From: an uncultured Bacilli bacterium | GTDB taxonomy: Bacteria > Bacillota_I > Bacilli_A > RF39 > UBA660 | Assembly (NCBI GenBank): GCA_934096175.1 | Contig: CAKOLG010000014.1 | Location: 1 to 33,280, forward strand | DNA: 33,280 nucleotides | Direction of reading: 5' to 3' | Part shown: positions 8,233 through 15,949 of the stretch, in pieces | How positions within the stretch are numbered: position 1 is the stretch's first letter | Layout: every line of letters starts with the position of its first letter | Notes under the pieces: model-generated | Databases searched by the model: none | What the model was told of the DNA's origin: nothing | The model's input: only the letters and a program-made list of their open reading frames with translations | Translations under genes and position numbers: made by a program

Positions 8233-8408
8233 ACTACACACCACCTAAAATATAATAATTATCTTTTAAATATTTCTAACTTCATTCATTTCATAGATCA
8301 GGATACTTTATGAAACACCTTATTCCTATACTATTATACTGCTTTTAGTATAACATAATTTTAATTGCTTTAAAATATATTTTAAAACCATTTTATTAAT
8401 ATACCGAT

Positions 8409-8437
8409 AAAAAAGACTCAGCTTATTTACTGAGTCT
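8409..8437 (-). terminator. Terminator overlapping the stop of the 8427-9125 gene
   Basis: Perfect 8-bp stem (8414-8421 with 8430-8437) with the TAA stop in its loop, followed on the minus strand by a T-tract. The upstream arm encodes the last residues (QTQ) of the protein. Confidence 0.88.
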
Positions 8438-9125
8438 GAGATTTTTTATGTATTTTTTTCATAGTTTCTTTTGCTTGTTTAACAATGGTATCATAATTAA
8501 TTTTATCTTTATATGTTTCGATTTCTCTTTGTAGTAACTGAGAATAGATTTTATTTCGGTTTTGATATGTTTTTTCTATTATTGGTAAAATTAATAATGA
8601 TGAATAAGGATCTATTTCTGATTCTTTGGAAGAAAGTTGTTTACTTTGATTTAAATAAGTTATAATTTCTTCTTTATTATTAGTTTTTCTAACTTGGGGA
8701 TGTTCTAGTTCCCAGTATAAATCTTTATCATATACAAAACCACTAGATGTATCATATATTAAAGTTTGACCATCTTTGGTAGTTCTTTGTAAAAAGCAGT
8801 GATCTGCATATCCAGGATCAGCACCAATATATTTGGGATTTAGTTTTATTCCATCTATAGTAGCATAAATCAATTTAATATCATCTTCAGTATTTAGAAA
8901 AGCTCTTGACATTAATAAAGCTTGATCATAACAACGACCATTAGATAAAGCATCACATAGTAAAAGAATTGAAGCAGGAATGCCACCATAATATATATTT
9001 CTTAATTTTGCTATTAATTCTTCATCATATAAGGTAATCGAACCATTTTTTAAGCCATAAACTAATAATTGTCTTTTTCTAGAACAATATAAATTCCATC
9101 TTTTAATTTGTAAATCTTTTAACAT
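8427..9125 (-). CDS. Unrecognised protein with Cys-His-Asp pattern
   Basis: 232 residues when started at ATG 9125, which has GGGGTG 5 bases upstream; a TTG one codon earlier is less likely. I cannot name the family. Numbered from the TTG frame, it shows C66 in NGRCYDQALLMSRA, H110 in YADHCFLQR and D126 in LIYDTSSG, in the order and setting of papain-like and transglutaminase-like hydrolases (Cys on a helix, His and Asp on strands). The C-terminal 60 residues are charged and helical, likely coiled coil. No signal peptide or membrane helix. A thiol hydrolase or transglutaminase-like role is inference. It is preceded at a distance by the DUF1653 gene on the same strand. Confidence 0.6.
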   Translation of the reverse strand: MLKDLQIKRWNLYCSRKRQLLVYGLKNGSITLYDEELIAKLRNIYYGGIPASILLLCDALSNGRCYDQALLMSRAFLNTEDDIKLIYATIDGIKLNPKYIGADPGYADHCFLQRTTKDGQTLIYDTSSGFVYDKDLYWELEHPQVRKTNNKEEIITYLNQSKQLSSKESEIDPYSSLLILPIIEKTYQNRNKIYSQLLQREIETYKDKINYDTIVKQAKETMKKIHKKSQTQ

Positions 9126-9215
9126 CAAAACACCCCTTTTTTGAATGTTTTATATAATAATATAAAATTAAATAAAATACAAATATATATATTATTTACA
9201 GAATTAATAAGCTAA

Positions 9216-9449
9216 CTATTTATTATTTATGCTTTGAATGTTTTGTAATTCAAAGCGATATTTTTGACCATTTTTATTTACTTCATCGAAAAAATTATCA
9301 TAAGGTCGACACCATAATTTATTATCACCATACAATGCGCGATATGCTACCATTTTTTCAGCTGTTTCACTATCATAAATAATATCTTCTACGATGTATA
9401 AATCACCTTTAAAATGTTTATATATACCGTGAATTTTTATTTTTTCCAT
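9216..9449 (-). CDS. DUF1653 protein
   Basis: 77 residues. The order YKHFKGDLYIVEDI, AEKMVAYRALYG and LWCRPYDNFFDEV matches the DUF1653 family of small cytosolic proteins of unknown function, often encoded alone or fused to other domains. Start supported by GAGGAGGT a few bases upstream. No terminator is obvious before the next gene. Confidence 0.88.
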   Translation of the reverse strand: MEKIKIHGIYKHFKGDLYIVEDIIYDSETAEKMVAYRALYGDNKLWCRPYDNFFDEVNKNGQKYRFELQNIQSINNK

Positions 9450-9532
9450 AATTTACCTCCTCTTTTATATTAACATATGAATTAAAAAGTTTTACTTTAT
9501 TTTAGTTTTTATGAAAGTGATTAAGTATTATG

Positions 9533-9558
9533 ATAAAAAAGTAGCAATGTTATGCTAC
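9533..9558 (-). terminator. Terminator of the RtcB-like/phosphatase/MBL operon
   Basis: 6-bp stem GTAGCA/TGCTAC (9541-9546 with 9553-9558), followed on the minus strand by T6 (9535-9540). It lies 24 bases beyond the MBL gene and marks the operon end. Confidence 0.8.
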
Positions 9559-9581
9559 AAAATTTAATGTTTTATATTCTA

Positions 9582-10274
9582 CTAAAAAATATTTTCGATA
9601 TCAAAATCAATTGTTTCACCAATTTTCATAATTTTATATTTGATGCCATTATATTCTAATTCTTGTTTTAATTGATTAATATTAGGATTCATAATATCTT
9701 TAGGGTGTTGCATATGAATTGGTAATAGTAATTTAGGATTAATTTGTTTAGCAAAATTAATACCATCTATTATTCCGAGAGTTAAGCCATTTCCATTAAA
9801 GGGCATGCATAAAATATCACATTTATAATTATTGTAAAAATTTATTGTGTCACTTGTCGTATATAATCTTGTTTTTCCATCATCAATAATAAACCCTATA
9901 TTTTCAATTATTTCATTATTTGATTCTCTCATTCCTGTTAAATAACCGTGTTTGGCATGTGTAACTTCAATTTTTATATTAGGAAAAATTTCTATAGTAT
10001 CATTTTTTTTTACAATAATAGTATTATTAAAATGACTATATTTATCAACTTCACTTGAAGTATAAACTTTGCAATTATCTCTTTCTATTATTTTTTTTAT
10101 AACTTCTGCATAACAATGATCTTGATGTCTATGAGTAATTAAAATTGCATCTATGTTAACCCATTTTTTATTATACATTTCATCAGTATAATTAATATTA
10201 CCAGGATCAATTAAAATTCTTTTATTGTTTGTTTCTATAAGCAAACAAGATTGATTATATTTAGTTATTTGCAT
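9582..10274 (-). CDS. Metallo-beta-lactamase-fold hydrolase
   Basis: 230 residues. It opens with YNQSCLLIET and ILIDPG, then carries the metal motif THRHQDH (HxHxDH), a later His in the THAKHGY segment, a TSDT strand with an acidic ligand, and a final LLPIHMQHP. This order fits the UlaG-like branch of MBL-fold hydrolases, which bind two metal ions and hydrolyse phosphoester or lactone substrates. Its start overlaps the end of the phosphatase gene by 10 bases, indicating coupled translation. It is the last gene of the RtcB-like operon. Substrate unknown; a nucleotide or RNA-end role is only inferred from context. Confidence 0.88.
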   Translation of the reverse strand: MQITKYNQSCLLIETNNKRILIDPGNINYTDEMYNKKWVNIDAILITHRHQDHCYAEVIKKIIERDNCKVYTSSEVDKYSHFNNTIIVKKNDTIEIFPNIKIEVTHAKHGYLTGMRESNNEIIENIGFIIDDGKTRLYTTSDTINFYNNYKCDILCMPFNGNGLTLGIIDGINFAKQINPKLLLPIHMQHPKDIMNPNINQLKQELEYNGIKYKIMKIGETIDFDIENIF

Positions 10275-10849
10275 TTTTTACTCTCCTTTGTTTCTTTTTT
10301 AGTTTTTAAATAGTAATTATAATTGTTTCTATCAAGAACTATGCTTTCTAAATTACTAGACATAATATTTTCGTAATTAGGAACAAAGTTTCTTTTAACT
10401 GATCTCATGACTCCATTGTGAGTTATGACAAGGATTTTAGTATTATCATCAAATAATTCAAAAAGTTCAGAAAAAAAGCTGGTAACTCTTTCATCAACTT
10501 CGCTTGTTTTTTCTGCATTAGGTGGGGTATATAATCCGTTTCTATATTTATTTATTAATTCTTTTGGAAAACTATCCTTTTTCTTTCCTTCCCAATCTCC
10601 AATAGATATTTCAATAATTCTATCATCAATATTAATTTTATCAACACCTTTAACAATTAAATTTAATGTGTCTAGACTTCTTTTTAATGGTGAACAGTAA
10701 TATACATCAAAATCGTCTTTTTGATAATTAAAATTTTTTATAGTATCTTCAATACCTTTTGCTGATAATTCACAGTCAATTCTACCTGCAAAAATTTTAT
10801 TAGCATTATAAGTTGTTTCAGCATGTCTTATTAATGTTACTATTGGCAT
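10265..10849 (-). CDS. Histidine phosphatase superfamily protein
   Basis: 194 residues, phosphoglycerate-mutase-like fold. RHAET (R8, H9) is the catalytic RHG-type motif at the N-terminus, followed by NANKIFAGRIDCELSAKG, a YYCSPLKRS segment with the second Arg, the acidic IIEISIGDWEG, and VITHNGVMRSV with the second catalytic His. Such enzymes remove phosphate from small molecules, sugars or nucleotides. It overlaps the preceding RtcB-like gene by 32 bases and the following MBL gene by 10, so the three are translationally linked. Substrate not deducible. Confidence 0.92.
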   Translation of the reverse strand: MPIVTLIRHAETTYNANKIFAGRIDCELSAKGIEDTIKNFNYQKDDFDVYYCSPLKRSLDTLNLIVKGVDKINIDDRIIEISIGDWEGKKKDSFPKELINKYRNGLYTPPNAEKTSEVDERVTSFFSELFELFDDNTKILVITHNGVMRSVKRNFVPNYENIMSSNLESIVLDRNNYNYYLKTKKETKESKKCK

Positions 10850-12053
10850 TTTCTAATCCTCCTTTATAATTAAAGTCGCCATATTTGGTTCTAGCAAATC
10901 TTTGACTTAACCTTCCATAGATTGTTCCTGGGCATATTGATAATATTTTTTTTATATGATTATCTAATTCCTCAGGTGTCATTCCTTTTGTTCTAACTGA
11001 AACATCGACGCCTATATTTACGCTTTCTCCACTTTTATAAATGTTATCACCAATTTTTATTCCCCCCGCAAAATAATCAATTTTGTCTTCAGGATTATTC
11101 ATTCTTACTCCGCAACCATGTGGCGTCAGTGTCATATTTTTATCATCTAGAGTTATGCTATTTATGTTATTAGAATTATTATCAGGATGTATTAAAAAGA
11201 TATCATTTCCAGGAGCAGTTAAAAGGGTATAATCTAGTTGTTCCCATTGGCTGCCTATACATACTGAGTTTATGGTAGGCATTCCATAATGACTTATATT
11301 AATTATTTCTTTTTCTATTACATCTCCTAATACACTTTGGCAAAAATATTTATTTCGTAATTTGTTAAATTCTCTTAAATACGTTGCTATATCATAAAAT
11401 TTTTTTGCTTTTTCACCTGATATATATCTAAGGTATCTTTTATGTTCATCATCATATTCGGTTTTTATATCGTCGTAAAACCAATTGCCTTTTATAGGAT
11501 ATAAGCCATATTTTAAATTATCTTTTTTAAATTCTATTGCAGAAGCATGAACTATCATGTATTGCCCTTTTTCTAAACCATATTGGCCATTCGAATCTGC
11601 AAAGATTACAAAGTGGTTACCTTTATTATAATTCCAAAAAAATTTTGAACTATCATTAATGTCAAGCGAATCTAATATTTCTTTAGGTAAATATTTGTTA
11701 ACAAAATCCAAATAAGTATTTCGGTTATTCATAACAGAATTAAGTCTTTGGATAAACTCTTCATTTGTAATTTCTTTCTTCAATTTGTATACTGCTGTTC
11801 CACAAACATTAACTGTGGCATCTATTGGTACAAACGGAATGTCGCTATCCCAAGTATAACAAGCTCCTGTAAAAAAGCCACCCATCATTCTTGTTCCATT
11901 TTGAGCAATGCCTAAATCAGGCATTGCATATATATTAGATTTTTTTTGTTTATTAGATAATTTAGATGATACTTTGCTTAATAATTTCTCAGTTTCTTCA
12001 AGATGCTGAAGAATGTTTTTTTGTGTTAAATCATTTATTGTTAAATTTATCAT
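10818..12053 (-). CDS. Divergent RtcB-like protein
   Basis: 411 residues from ATG 12053, which has AAGGCGA upstream; a longer frame to 12104 lacks a site. It is not close to any family I can name at sight, but it reproduces the order of RtcB (tRNA/RNA ligase) motifs: MPDLGIAQNGTRMMGG (44-) for MPDxHxG...IGG, a Cys in VNVCGTAVY (C84), KGNHFVIF (H147) for GNHF, an LEKGQYMIVHAS strand (H169), NISHYG (H255) and LTPHGCGVRMN (H312) for the guanylated-His motif HGAGRxMSR. The Cys and all four His of the metal and active site thus have counterparts. The Asp of DxxCG and the RKGA loop are not obvious. I infer an RtcB fold, possibly an RNA ligase or relative with altered chemistry. Confidence 0.62.
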   Translation of the reverse strand: MINLTINDLTQKNILQHLEETEKLLSKVSSKLSNKQKKSNIYAMPDLGIAQNGTRMMGGFFTGACYTWDSDIPFVPIDATVNVCGTAVYKLKKEITNEEFIQRLNSVMNNRNTYLDFVNKYLPKEILDSLDINDSSKFFWNYNKGNHFVIFADSNGQYGLEKGQYMIVHASAIEFKKDNLKYGLYPIKGNWFYDDIKTEYDDEHKRYLRYISGEKAKKFYDIATYLREFNKLRNKYFCQSVLGDVIEKEIINISHYGMPTINSVCIGSQWEQLDYTLLTAPGNDIFLIHPDNNSNNINSITLDDKNMTLTPHGCGVRMNNPEDKIDYFAGGIKIGDNIYKSGESVNIGVDVSVRTKGMTPEELDNHIKKILSICPGTIYGRLSQRFARTKYGDFNYKGGLENANSNINKTC

Positions 12054-12184
12054 GAAATCGCCTTCACTTTTATTATAGCAGAAGTTATTAGTAAAATATA
12101 TCACTATAATCCAATACTATATTTAATTTATAATTTTTTAATTGTATTTATTTTCTATAATTTATATTATCTTTTATATTAAGA

Positions 12185-12922
12185 TTAACTTCTAAAAAGT
12201 TCGATAGGTTTTTTTATATATTTTAATTTTTTAGAAAGTTCATGTGTAACATCGGTATTATCTTTTACTTCTAAATTAGTTAATTCATTATTAATAAAGG
12301 TTATAATATTTTCATAATTTGGTTCATTTTCTACACAGCTCACAAGAATACTTCTAAATAAATTTAATAAATTGCTTTTATTTAACATTGTTATATGCTC
12401 TTTAGAACATTCTATAGAATTTGAACTATAAAGATATTCTGGTTGATAAAAAAAATCTGGATCTATTATTACAATACCATCTTTACCTATCACAGAATTA
12501 GCTCTTCTAATGTCATCTGTATATATCCTGTTTTCAGAAAATATTCTAAATAGTTTTTCTAATTCTCTAAAATTATCTAGTATATAATCTTTATGTTCAA
12601 ATAAGACATTTATTGAATCATCTGGATAATATTTAGCTGTGTAGGCATCAACAATAAATGGTAATGTGTCCTTTTTATTTTCTGATAATTTATTAAAATT
12701 GAAATAACTATAAATATCAAATAATTCTATGAAATGTGGATTATTTATTTGGGCCAATATATCAAACATTTTCTCACTTAATTTACAATGAAGTAATGTC
12801 CCGGAAATATACTGTTTAAATATAATTTCTTGATTATGGAATATACGTGCACATGAACCGCTAGTTAAATATTCCATATCTGTTAATTTTATTTTTTCTT
12901 TATTTCTATTAAAATAAGGCAT
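12185..12922 (-). CDS. Protein-kinase-like protein
   Basis: 245 residues from ATG 12922, chosen because AGGGGGA lies just upstream; the longer frame to 12970 has no site. Kinase-fold landmarks: a glycine-loop-like YLTSGSCARIF (19-28), a lysine in IIFKQY (K36), a catalytic-loop-like YTDDIRRANSVI (134-145, D136/D137, N142) and IIDPDFF (D154) in the place of DFG. The catalytic loop lacks the His of HRD, as in many aminoglycoside-phosphotransferase or small atypical kinases. Substrate unknown. It lies 131 bases upstream of the RtcB-like gene in the same orientation and may belong to the same module. No terminator is visible between them. Confidence 0.65.
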   Translation of the reverse strand: MPYFNRNKEKIKLTDMEYLTSGSCARIFHNQEIIFKQYISGTLLHCKLSEKMFDILAQINNPHFIELFDIYSYFNFNKLSENKKDTLPFIVDAYTAKYYPDDSINVLFEHKDYILDNFRELEKLFRIFSENRIYTDDIRRANSVIGKDGIVIIDPDFFYQPEYLYSSNSIECSKEHITMLNKSNLLNLFRSILVSCVENEPNYENIITFINNELTNLEVKDNTDVTHELSKKLKYIKKPIELFRS

Positions 12923-13223
12923 AATATTCCCCCTACAAAGTAAAAATATTATAACAGAAAATGCAATCAAGTAAAAATTTTTATTTAACTTTTTGTTTTT
13001 TAATAATGGAATTTTGATTTTAAAAATCTATAGAAAAAAACTTTTTATCAACAAAAAATCAGTCATGTTGTAGACTGAATATATTTAAAGTTCTAATAAT
13101 TTTTTTATGGTGCCTAAGGGAAGAATTAGAACAATATTTATGGTAAAAAATATAGTTAGTAATAACAATTAACTATTACAATTATAACATAGTTTTTATT
13201 TAAAAAAATATTCTATTGTTCGA
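12923..13223. other. Intergenic region before the candidate ncRNA
   Basis: No coding sequence is credible. The one feature seen is a 6-bp hairpin (13059-13064 with 13073-13078) followed on the minus strand by T6. It could be a weak leftward terminator, but no gene obviously feeds into it. The rest is featureless AT-rich sequence up to the ncRNA promoter. Confidence 0.5.
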
Positions 13224-13252
13224 TTGTTAGGCAATAATTTATATAGTATAAT
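13224..13252 (+). promoter_or_regulatory. Promoter of the candidate ncRNA
   Basis: Plus-strand -35 TTGTTA (13224-13229), 17-base spacer and perfect -10 TATAAT (13247-13252). Predicted start near 13259-13261. It is one of the few plus-strand promoters in the window and no open frame follows: the first ATG (13260) meets TAA after two sense codons. Confidence 0.65.
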
Positions 13253-13258
13253 TTTCTG

Positions 13259-13505
13259 TATGGAAACTTAATTGTTGAGTGCTTGCCTTCGTCTAAAAAG
13301 AAAGTGGGCTGATAGTTATTCATAAGAAAGATTTTTTAATCTCTTCTTTAATCATTATTATCTTTTTATTAATATCCTTACTTTTTACTTTCGTAAAATA
13401 TTAAACCGTATAAGAAAAATAGCACTCAATCTAGCATAGATTAGGTGCTTTACCATAAATTATGGGTAAGTACTCAACTCGGCAAAGTTAAGTACTTACC
13501 TTTTT
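13259..13505 (+). ncRNA. Candidate structured non-coding RNA (~245 nt)
   Basis: A plus-strand transcript bounded by a good promoter and a strong terminator, without coding potential. Hairpins: 13324-13333 with 13338-13348 (10 bp, one bulge), 13383-13388 with 13393-13398 (6 bp, loop TTTC) and 13421-13449 (outer AGCAC/GTGCT, inner AATCTA/TAGATT). The 5' segment GTTGAGTGCTTGCC (13274-13287) can pair fully, with two G-U wobbles, with 13465-13478. That same segment is the left arm of the terminator. The ends therefore form either a closing helix or the terminator. It matches none of tmRNA, RNase P, SRP or T-box as I know them. A 6S-like RNA or an attenuator-type regulator is possible. No plus-strand gene follows, so it seems to stand alone. 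Confidence 0.55.
13465..13505 (+). terminator. Terminator of the candidate ncRNA
   Basis: Perfect 10-bp stem GGTAAGTACT/AGTACTTACC (13465-13474 with 13491-13500), extended inward past one mismatch by AACT/AGTT, then TTTTT on the plus strand. There is no T-run on the minus strand, so the direction is clear. Confidence 0.9.
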
Positions 13506-13565
13506 ATTTTATGCAAATCTTTCTAATCTTTACGTCGTAACATACTTATTAAACTATGGCAAAAA

Positions 13566-14171
13566 TTATCTTTTTAATTTACTAAGCGATTTTTTATAGA
13601 TTTCAATTAAATCTGGGTCATTTTGATTTTGTGGTAAGGCATCTAAATTAAAGAATTTCACTTCTTTAGATTCCGTATCCCATTTTAATTCTCCTGAATA
13701 ATTTCTAATACAATACAAAGCTGTATTATTTATAACAACATCTCCGTTAGGATAATTGTTTCTTCTACTTGCACCTGAAACTATATCTATTAACATCAAG
13801 TCTTCTTCCTTTATATCCAAATTAGTTTCTTCTTTTACCTCTCTAATAATGGTATCCTGAAATCTTTCTCCTAGTTCTTGACAACCACCAGGTAATCCCC
13901 ATTTATCTCTATCTGCTCTGCTTTGTAGTAATATTTGTCCTTGTTTATTTACTATTATTGCTGCCGCACCATCTTGTAACAAAACAAATTTATGTTTTAA
14001 TGCTCCCATACAAAGCCTTGTGAATACAGGATATCCAATTATGTTACTCAATTCAATTATTTCATTTGGAGTAAGTTGGCTAATAATATTTACTAATTTT
14101 TCATAAGATAAATTTCTTTGTTCCTGAATAGACATGCTTTTAATTTTATTTAATATTTCTGGATTACTCAT
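13566..14171 (-). CDS. NUDIX hydrolase
   Basis: 201 residues. The NUDIX box lies at about 96-118: GCQELGE followed by REVKEE and N instead of the last Gly (GX5EX7REVXEEXN), preceded by DKWGLPGG. The first 60 residues form a helical extension with a coil-like region before the fold begins at VLLQDGAAAIIVN. Family members cleave nucleoside diphosphate linkages such as damaged dNTPs, ADP-ribose or NADH; the substrate is not deducible. Start supported by ATAGGAGT. Single gene, convergent with the ncRNA. Confidence 0.93.
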   Translation of the reverse strand: MSNPEILNKIKSMSIQEQRNLSYEKLVNIISQLTPNEIIELSNIIGYPVFTRLCMGALKHKFVLLQDGAAAIIVNKQGQILLQSRADRDKWGLPGGCQELGERFQDTIIREVKEETNLDIKEEDLMLIDIVSGASRRNNYPNGDVVINNTALYCIRNYSGELKWDTESKEVKFFNLDALPQNQNDPDLIEIYKKSLSKLKR

Positions 14172-14484
14172 AAAATTACTCCTATCTCGCTAGAAGAACT
14201 ATATCATATATTGTATATTTTTAAAACCATTAAATTATAATGCAATCCCCATTCAATCTTTATTTAAATCTACAATATTACAATCTGGTATATTAGATTT
14301 ATATATCGGAGCTAATATAATTTGATGATCAAATACCTACACAATAAAAATTTTTGTTAATGTTCTTTTACAGACCTAATTGATTATGTCAATTTGCAAG
14401 TGTGTTTCTAATTTATTAAAAAAACTAGATGGTATTTCTAGTTAATATTTATACTACTCGAAAAATTCGAGTTTCCTATCAATC
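14172..14484. other. Intergenic region upstream of the NUDIX gene
   Basis: No gene is credible. The right part holds the tRNA-Leu terminator (14417-14442) and a 7-bp hairpin ACTCGAA/TTCGAGT (14456-14472). The left part (14172-14410) is AT-rich and should contain the NUDIX promoter, but I see no consensus pair. Confidence 0.55.
14417..14442 (-). terminator. Terminator of tRNA-Leu
   Basis: 6-bp stem ACTAGA/TCTAGT (14424-14429 with 14437-14442) followed on the minus strand by T7. It is 43 bases beyond the tRNA 3' end. Confidence 0.75.
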
Positions 14485-14571
14485 TGGTGCCTGTGGTGGG
14501 ACTCGGACCCACACGTTATTGCTAACACTGGATTTTGAGTCCAGCGCGTCTACCAATTCCGCCACACAGGC
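14485..14571 (-). tRNA. tRNA-Leu (anticodon CAA)
   Basis: 87 bases with a full cloverleaf: acceptor GCCTGTG pairing with CACAGGC, a D-arm with GGTAG, anticodon stem CTGGA/TCCAG with loop CTCAAAA (anticodon CAA at 14535-14537 on the minus strand), a long class-II variable arm and a T-arm GTGGG-TCCGAGT-CCCAC. The 3' CCA is encoded (14485-14487). It reads UUG leucine codons. Confidence 0.97.
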
Positions 14572-14584
14572 AATTACATGAGTT

Positions 14585-14614
14585 ATTATAACATATCTAA
14601 ATAAAAATATACAA
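14585..14614 (-). promoter_or_regulatory. tRNA-Leu promoter
   Basis: Minus-strand -35 TTGTAT (14609-14614), 18-base spacer and perfect -10 TATAAT (14585-14590), 13 bases before the tRNA 5' end. It separates the tRNA from the upstream scpB gene. Confidence 0.65.
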
Positions 14615-14634
14615 GAAAAAAGATTTAGAAATTA

Positions 14635-15210
14635 CTAAACCTTGCTATTTTCTGTTTCTTTGTATATTGAAGTAAATAATTCTTTTTCCTCGTCTTCAGG
14701 ACTATTTTCTTGTAAAATCGTTGGTAGTTGTTGGATAGATGATAAACCAAAATAATCTAAAAATTCACTAGTTGTTGCATATAAGTTTGGTCGCCCAGGC
14801 ATTGTACTTTTACCGGCCTCTTTAATTAATCCTTTAGCCAGTAGTTTTCTTAAGATGTGAACATTGCTAACGCCTCGCATTTCATCTATTTCAACTCGCG
14901 TGATTGGCTGATTATAGGCAATAATAGCTAAAGTTTCTAAGGCAGCTTGGGATAAAGTATTACTTTCAGGATTTTCAATAAGTTTTTGGTAATAATCTTT
15001 ATGTTCTTTTTTAGTTGTAAGTTTAAAAGCATTTCCTAAATAACTTATTCTAATTCCTCTTTTTTCATCTTCATAACTTTTTTTTAATTCTAATAATAAT
15101 TCTTTAGCTGCTTCATTTTCGATGTTTAAAATTTCACATATTTGTTTTAGGGTGATTCCCTCATCGCCTACAACAAATAATATTCCTTCCAAAACTCCTA
15201 GTAAATTCAT
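14635..15210 (-). CDS. scpB: Segregation and condensation protein B
   Basis: 191 residues, the normal ScpB length. Tandem winged-helix protein: MNLLGVLEGILFVVGDEGIT at the start and the hallmark LSQAALETLAIIAYNQPITRVEIDEMRGVS in the middle, followed by LLAKGLIKEAGK and GRPNLYATT. ScpB dimers bind ScpA and regulate the SMC condensin that organises and segregates the chromosome. It starts 2 bases after scpA ends, the usual gene pair. Confidence 0.97.
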   Translation of the reverse strand: MNLLGVLEGILFVVGDEGITLKQICEILNIENEAAKELLLELKKSYEDEKRGIRISYLGNAFKLTTKKEHKDYYQKLIENPESNTLSQAALETLAIIAYNQPITRVEIDEMRGVSNVHILRKLLAKGLIKEAGKSTMPGRPNLYATTSEFLDYFGLSSIQQLPTILQENSPEDEEKELFTSIYKETENSKV

Positions 15211-15212
15211 TT

Positions 15213-15938
15213 TTACACCCTTTTCTCTATCATGATCGGAGCAAAATTATCTTCTTGTGATAAAATAATTTCAGATTTTCGGCACATTTCTAAAACTGAT
15301 AAAAATGTGACAACGATACTTTCTTTCGTGCTTTCTGTAAATAATTCAATAAAATTTATGCGTTTACGATTATTTAATATTTCTCTAATATAGTTGATTT
15401 TATCTTCTACACTTAATTCTTTTTTAGCAATTTTAGTATTTAAAGGTTTAGCTAATTTTTGTTTTTTGATAAATGATAGATAAGCATTAAATAAATCATC
15501 TACACAAAATTCTCCTTGAGCTAGTTTGGTTTCTGGCATAAATTCTTTTAAGTTTTCTGGTAATTTAGTATAAACTTCATTTCTTTTTTCTTCTAATTCA
15601 TGAAAACTTTTAGTTATTTGTTTATATTTTTCATATTCTAGTAATTTATTTCTTAAATCTTCTTCGGAAGAGAAAGAATATTCATCTTCCGAATCAGTTG
15701 GTTCTTCTTGACGGTTAATTAATAATTTGCTTTTTAAGTGAATTAGTTCAGATGACATAACAAGATATTCGCTTGCAACATCAATATTTTTTTCGGTTAA
15801 GGAATGGATAAATTCTAAATATTGATCAATAATACTTCTAATATTTATTTCATATATATCCATTTTTGACTCTTTTACTAAGTGTAGTAATAGGTCTAAA
15901 GGTCCTTCAAAATCTGAGGTGCAAAAATTATATGTCAT
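15213..15938 (-). CDS. scpA: Segregation and condensation protein A (kleisin)
   Basis: 241 residues. The opening FEGPLDLLLHLVKESKMDIYEI and the following DQYLEFIHSL, ASEYLVMSSELIHLKSKLL are the ScpA signature; the C-terminal winged helix (around 190-235) is the SMC head contact. It bridges the two SMC heads as the kleisin subunit of the bacterial condensin. Forms an operon with scpB downstream and probably with the membrane protein gene 11 bases upstream. Confidence 0.97.
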   Translation of the reverse strand: MTYNFCTSDFEGPLDLLLHLVKESKMDIYEINIRSIIDQYLEFIHSLTEKNIDVASEYLVMSSELIHLKSKLLINRQEEPTDSEDEYSFSSEEDLRNKLLEYEKYKQITKSFHELEEKRNEVYTKLPENLKEFMPETKLAQGEFCVDDLFNAYLSFIKKQKLAKPLNTKIAKKELSVEDKINYIREILNNRKRINFIELFTESTKESIVVTFLSVLEMCRKSEIILSQEDNFAPIMIEKRV

Positions 15939-15949
15939 TTTTTATCATC

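Noticed and set aside
12054..12104. N-terminal extension of the RtcB-like protein
   Set aside because: No ribosome site; the ATG at 12053 has AAGGCGA at good distance and the extra residues lack motif similarity.
13059..13078. Leftward terminator
   Set aside because: Only a 6-bp stem and no transcript obviously enters from the right; too weak to list as a feature of its own.
13259..13505. RNase P RNA, SRP RNA, tmRNA or T-box
   Set aside because: None of the conserved core sequences (GAGGAAAGTCC, the SRP tetraloop helix, a tRNA-like end, TGGNACCGCG) is present.
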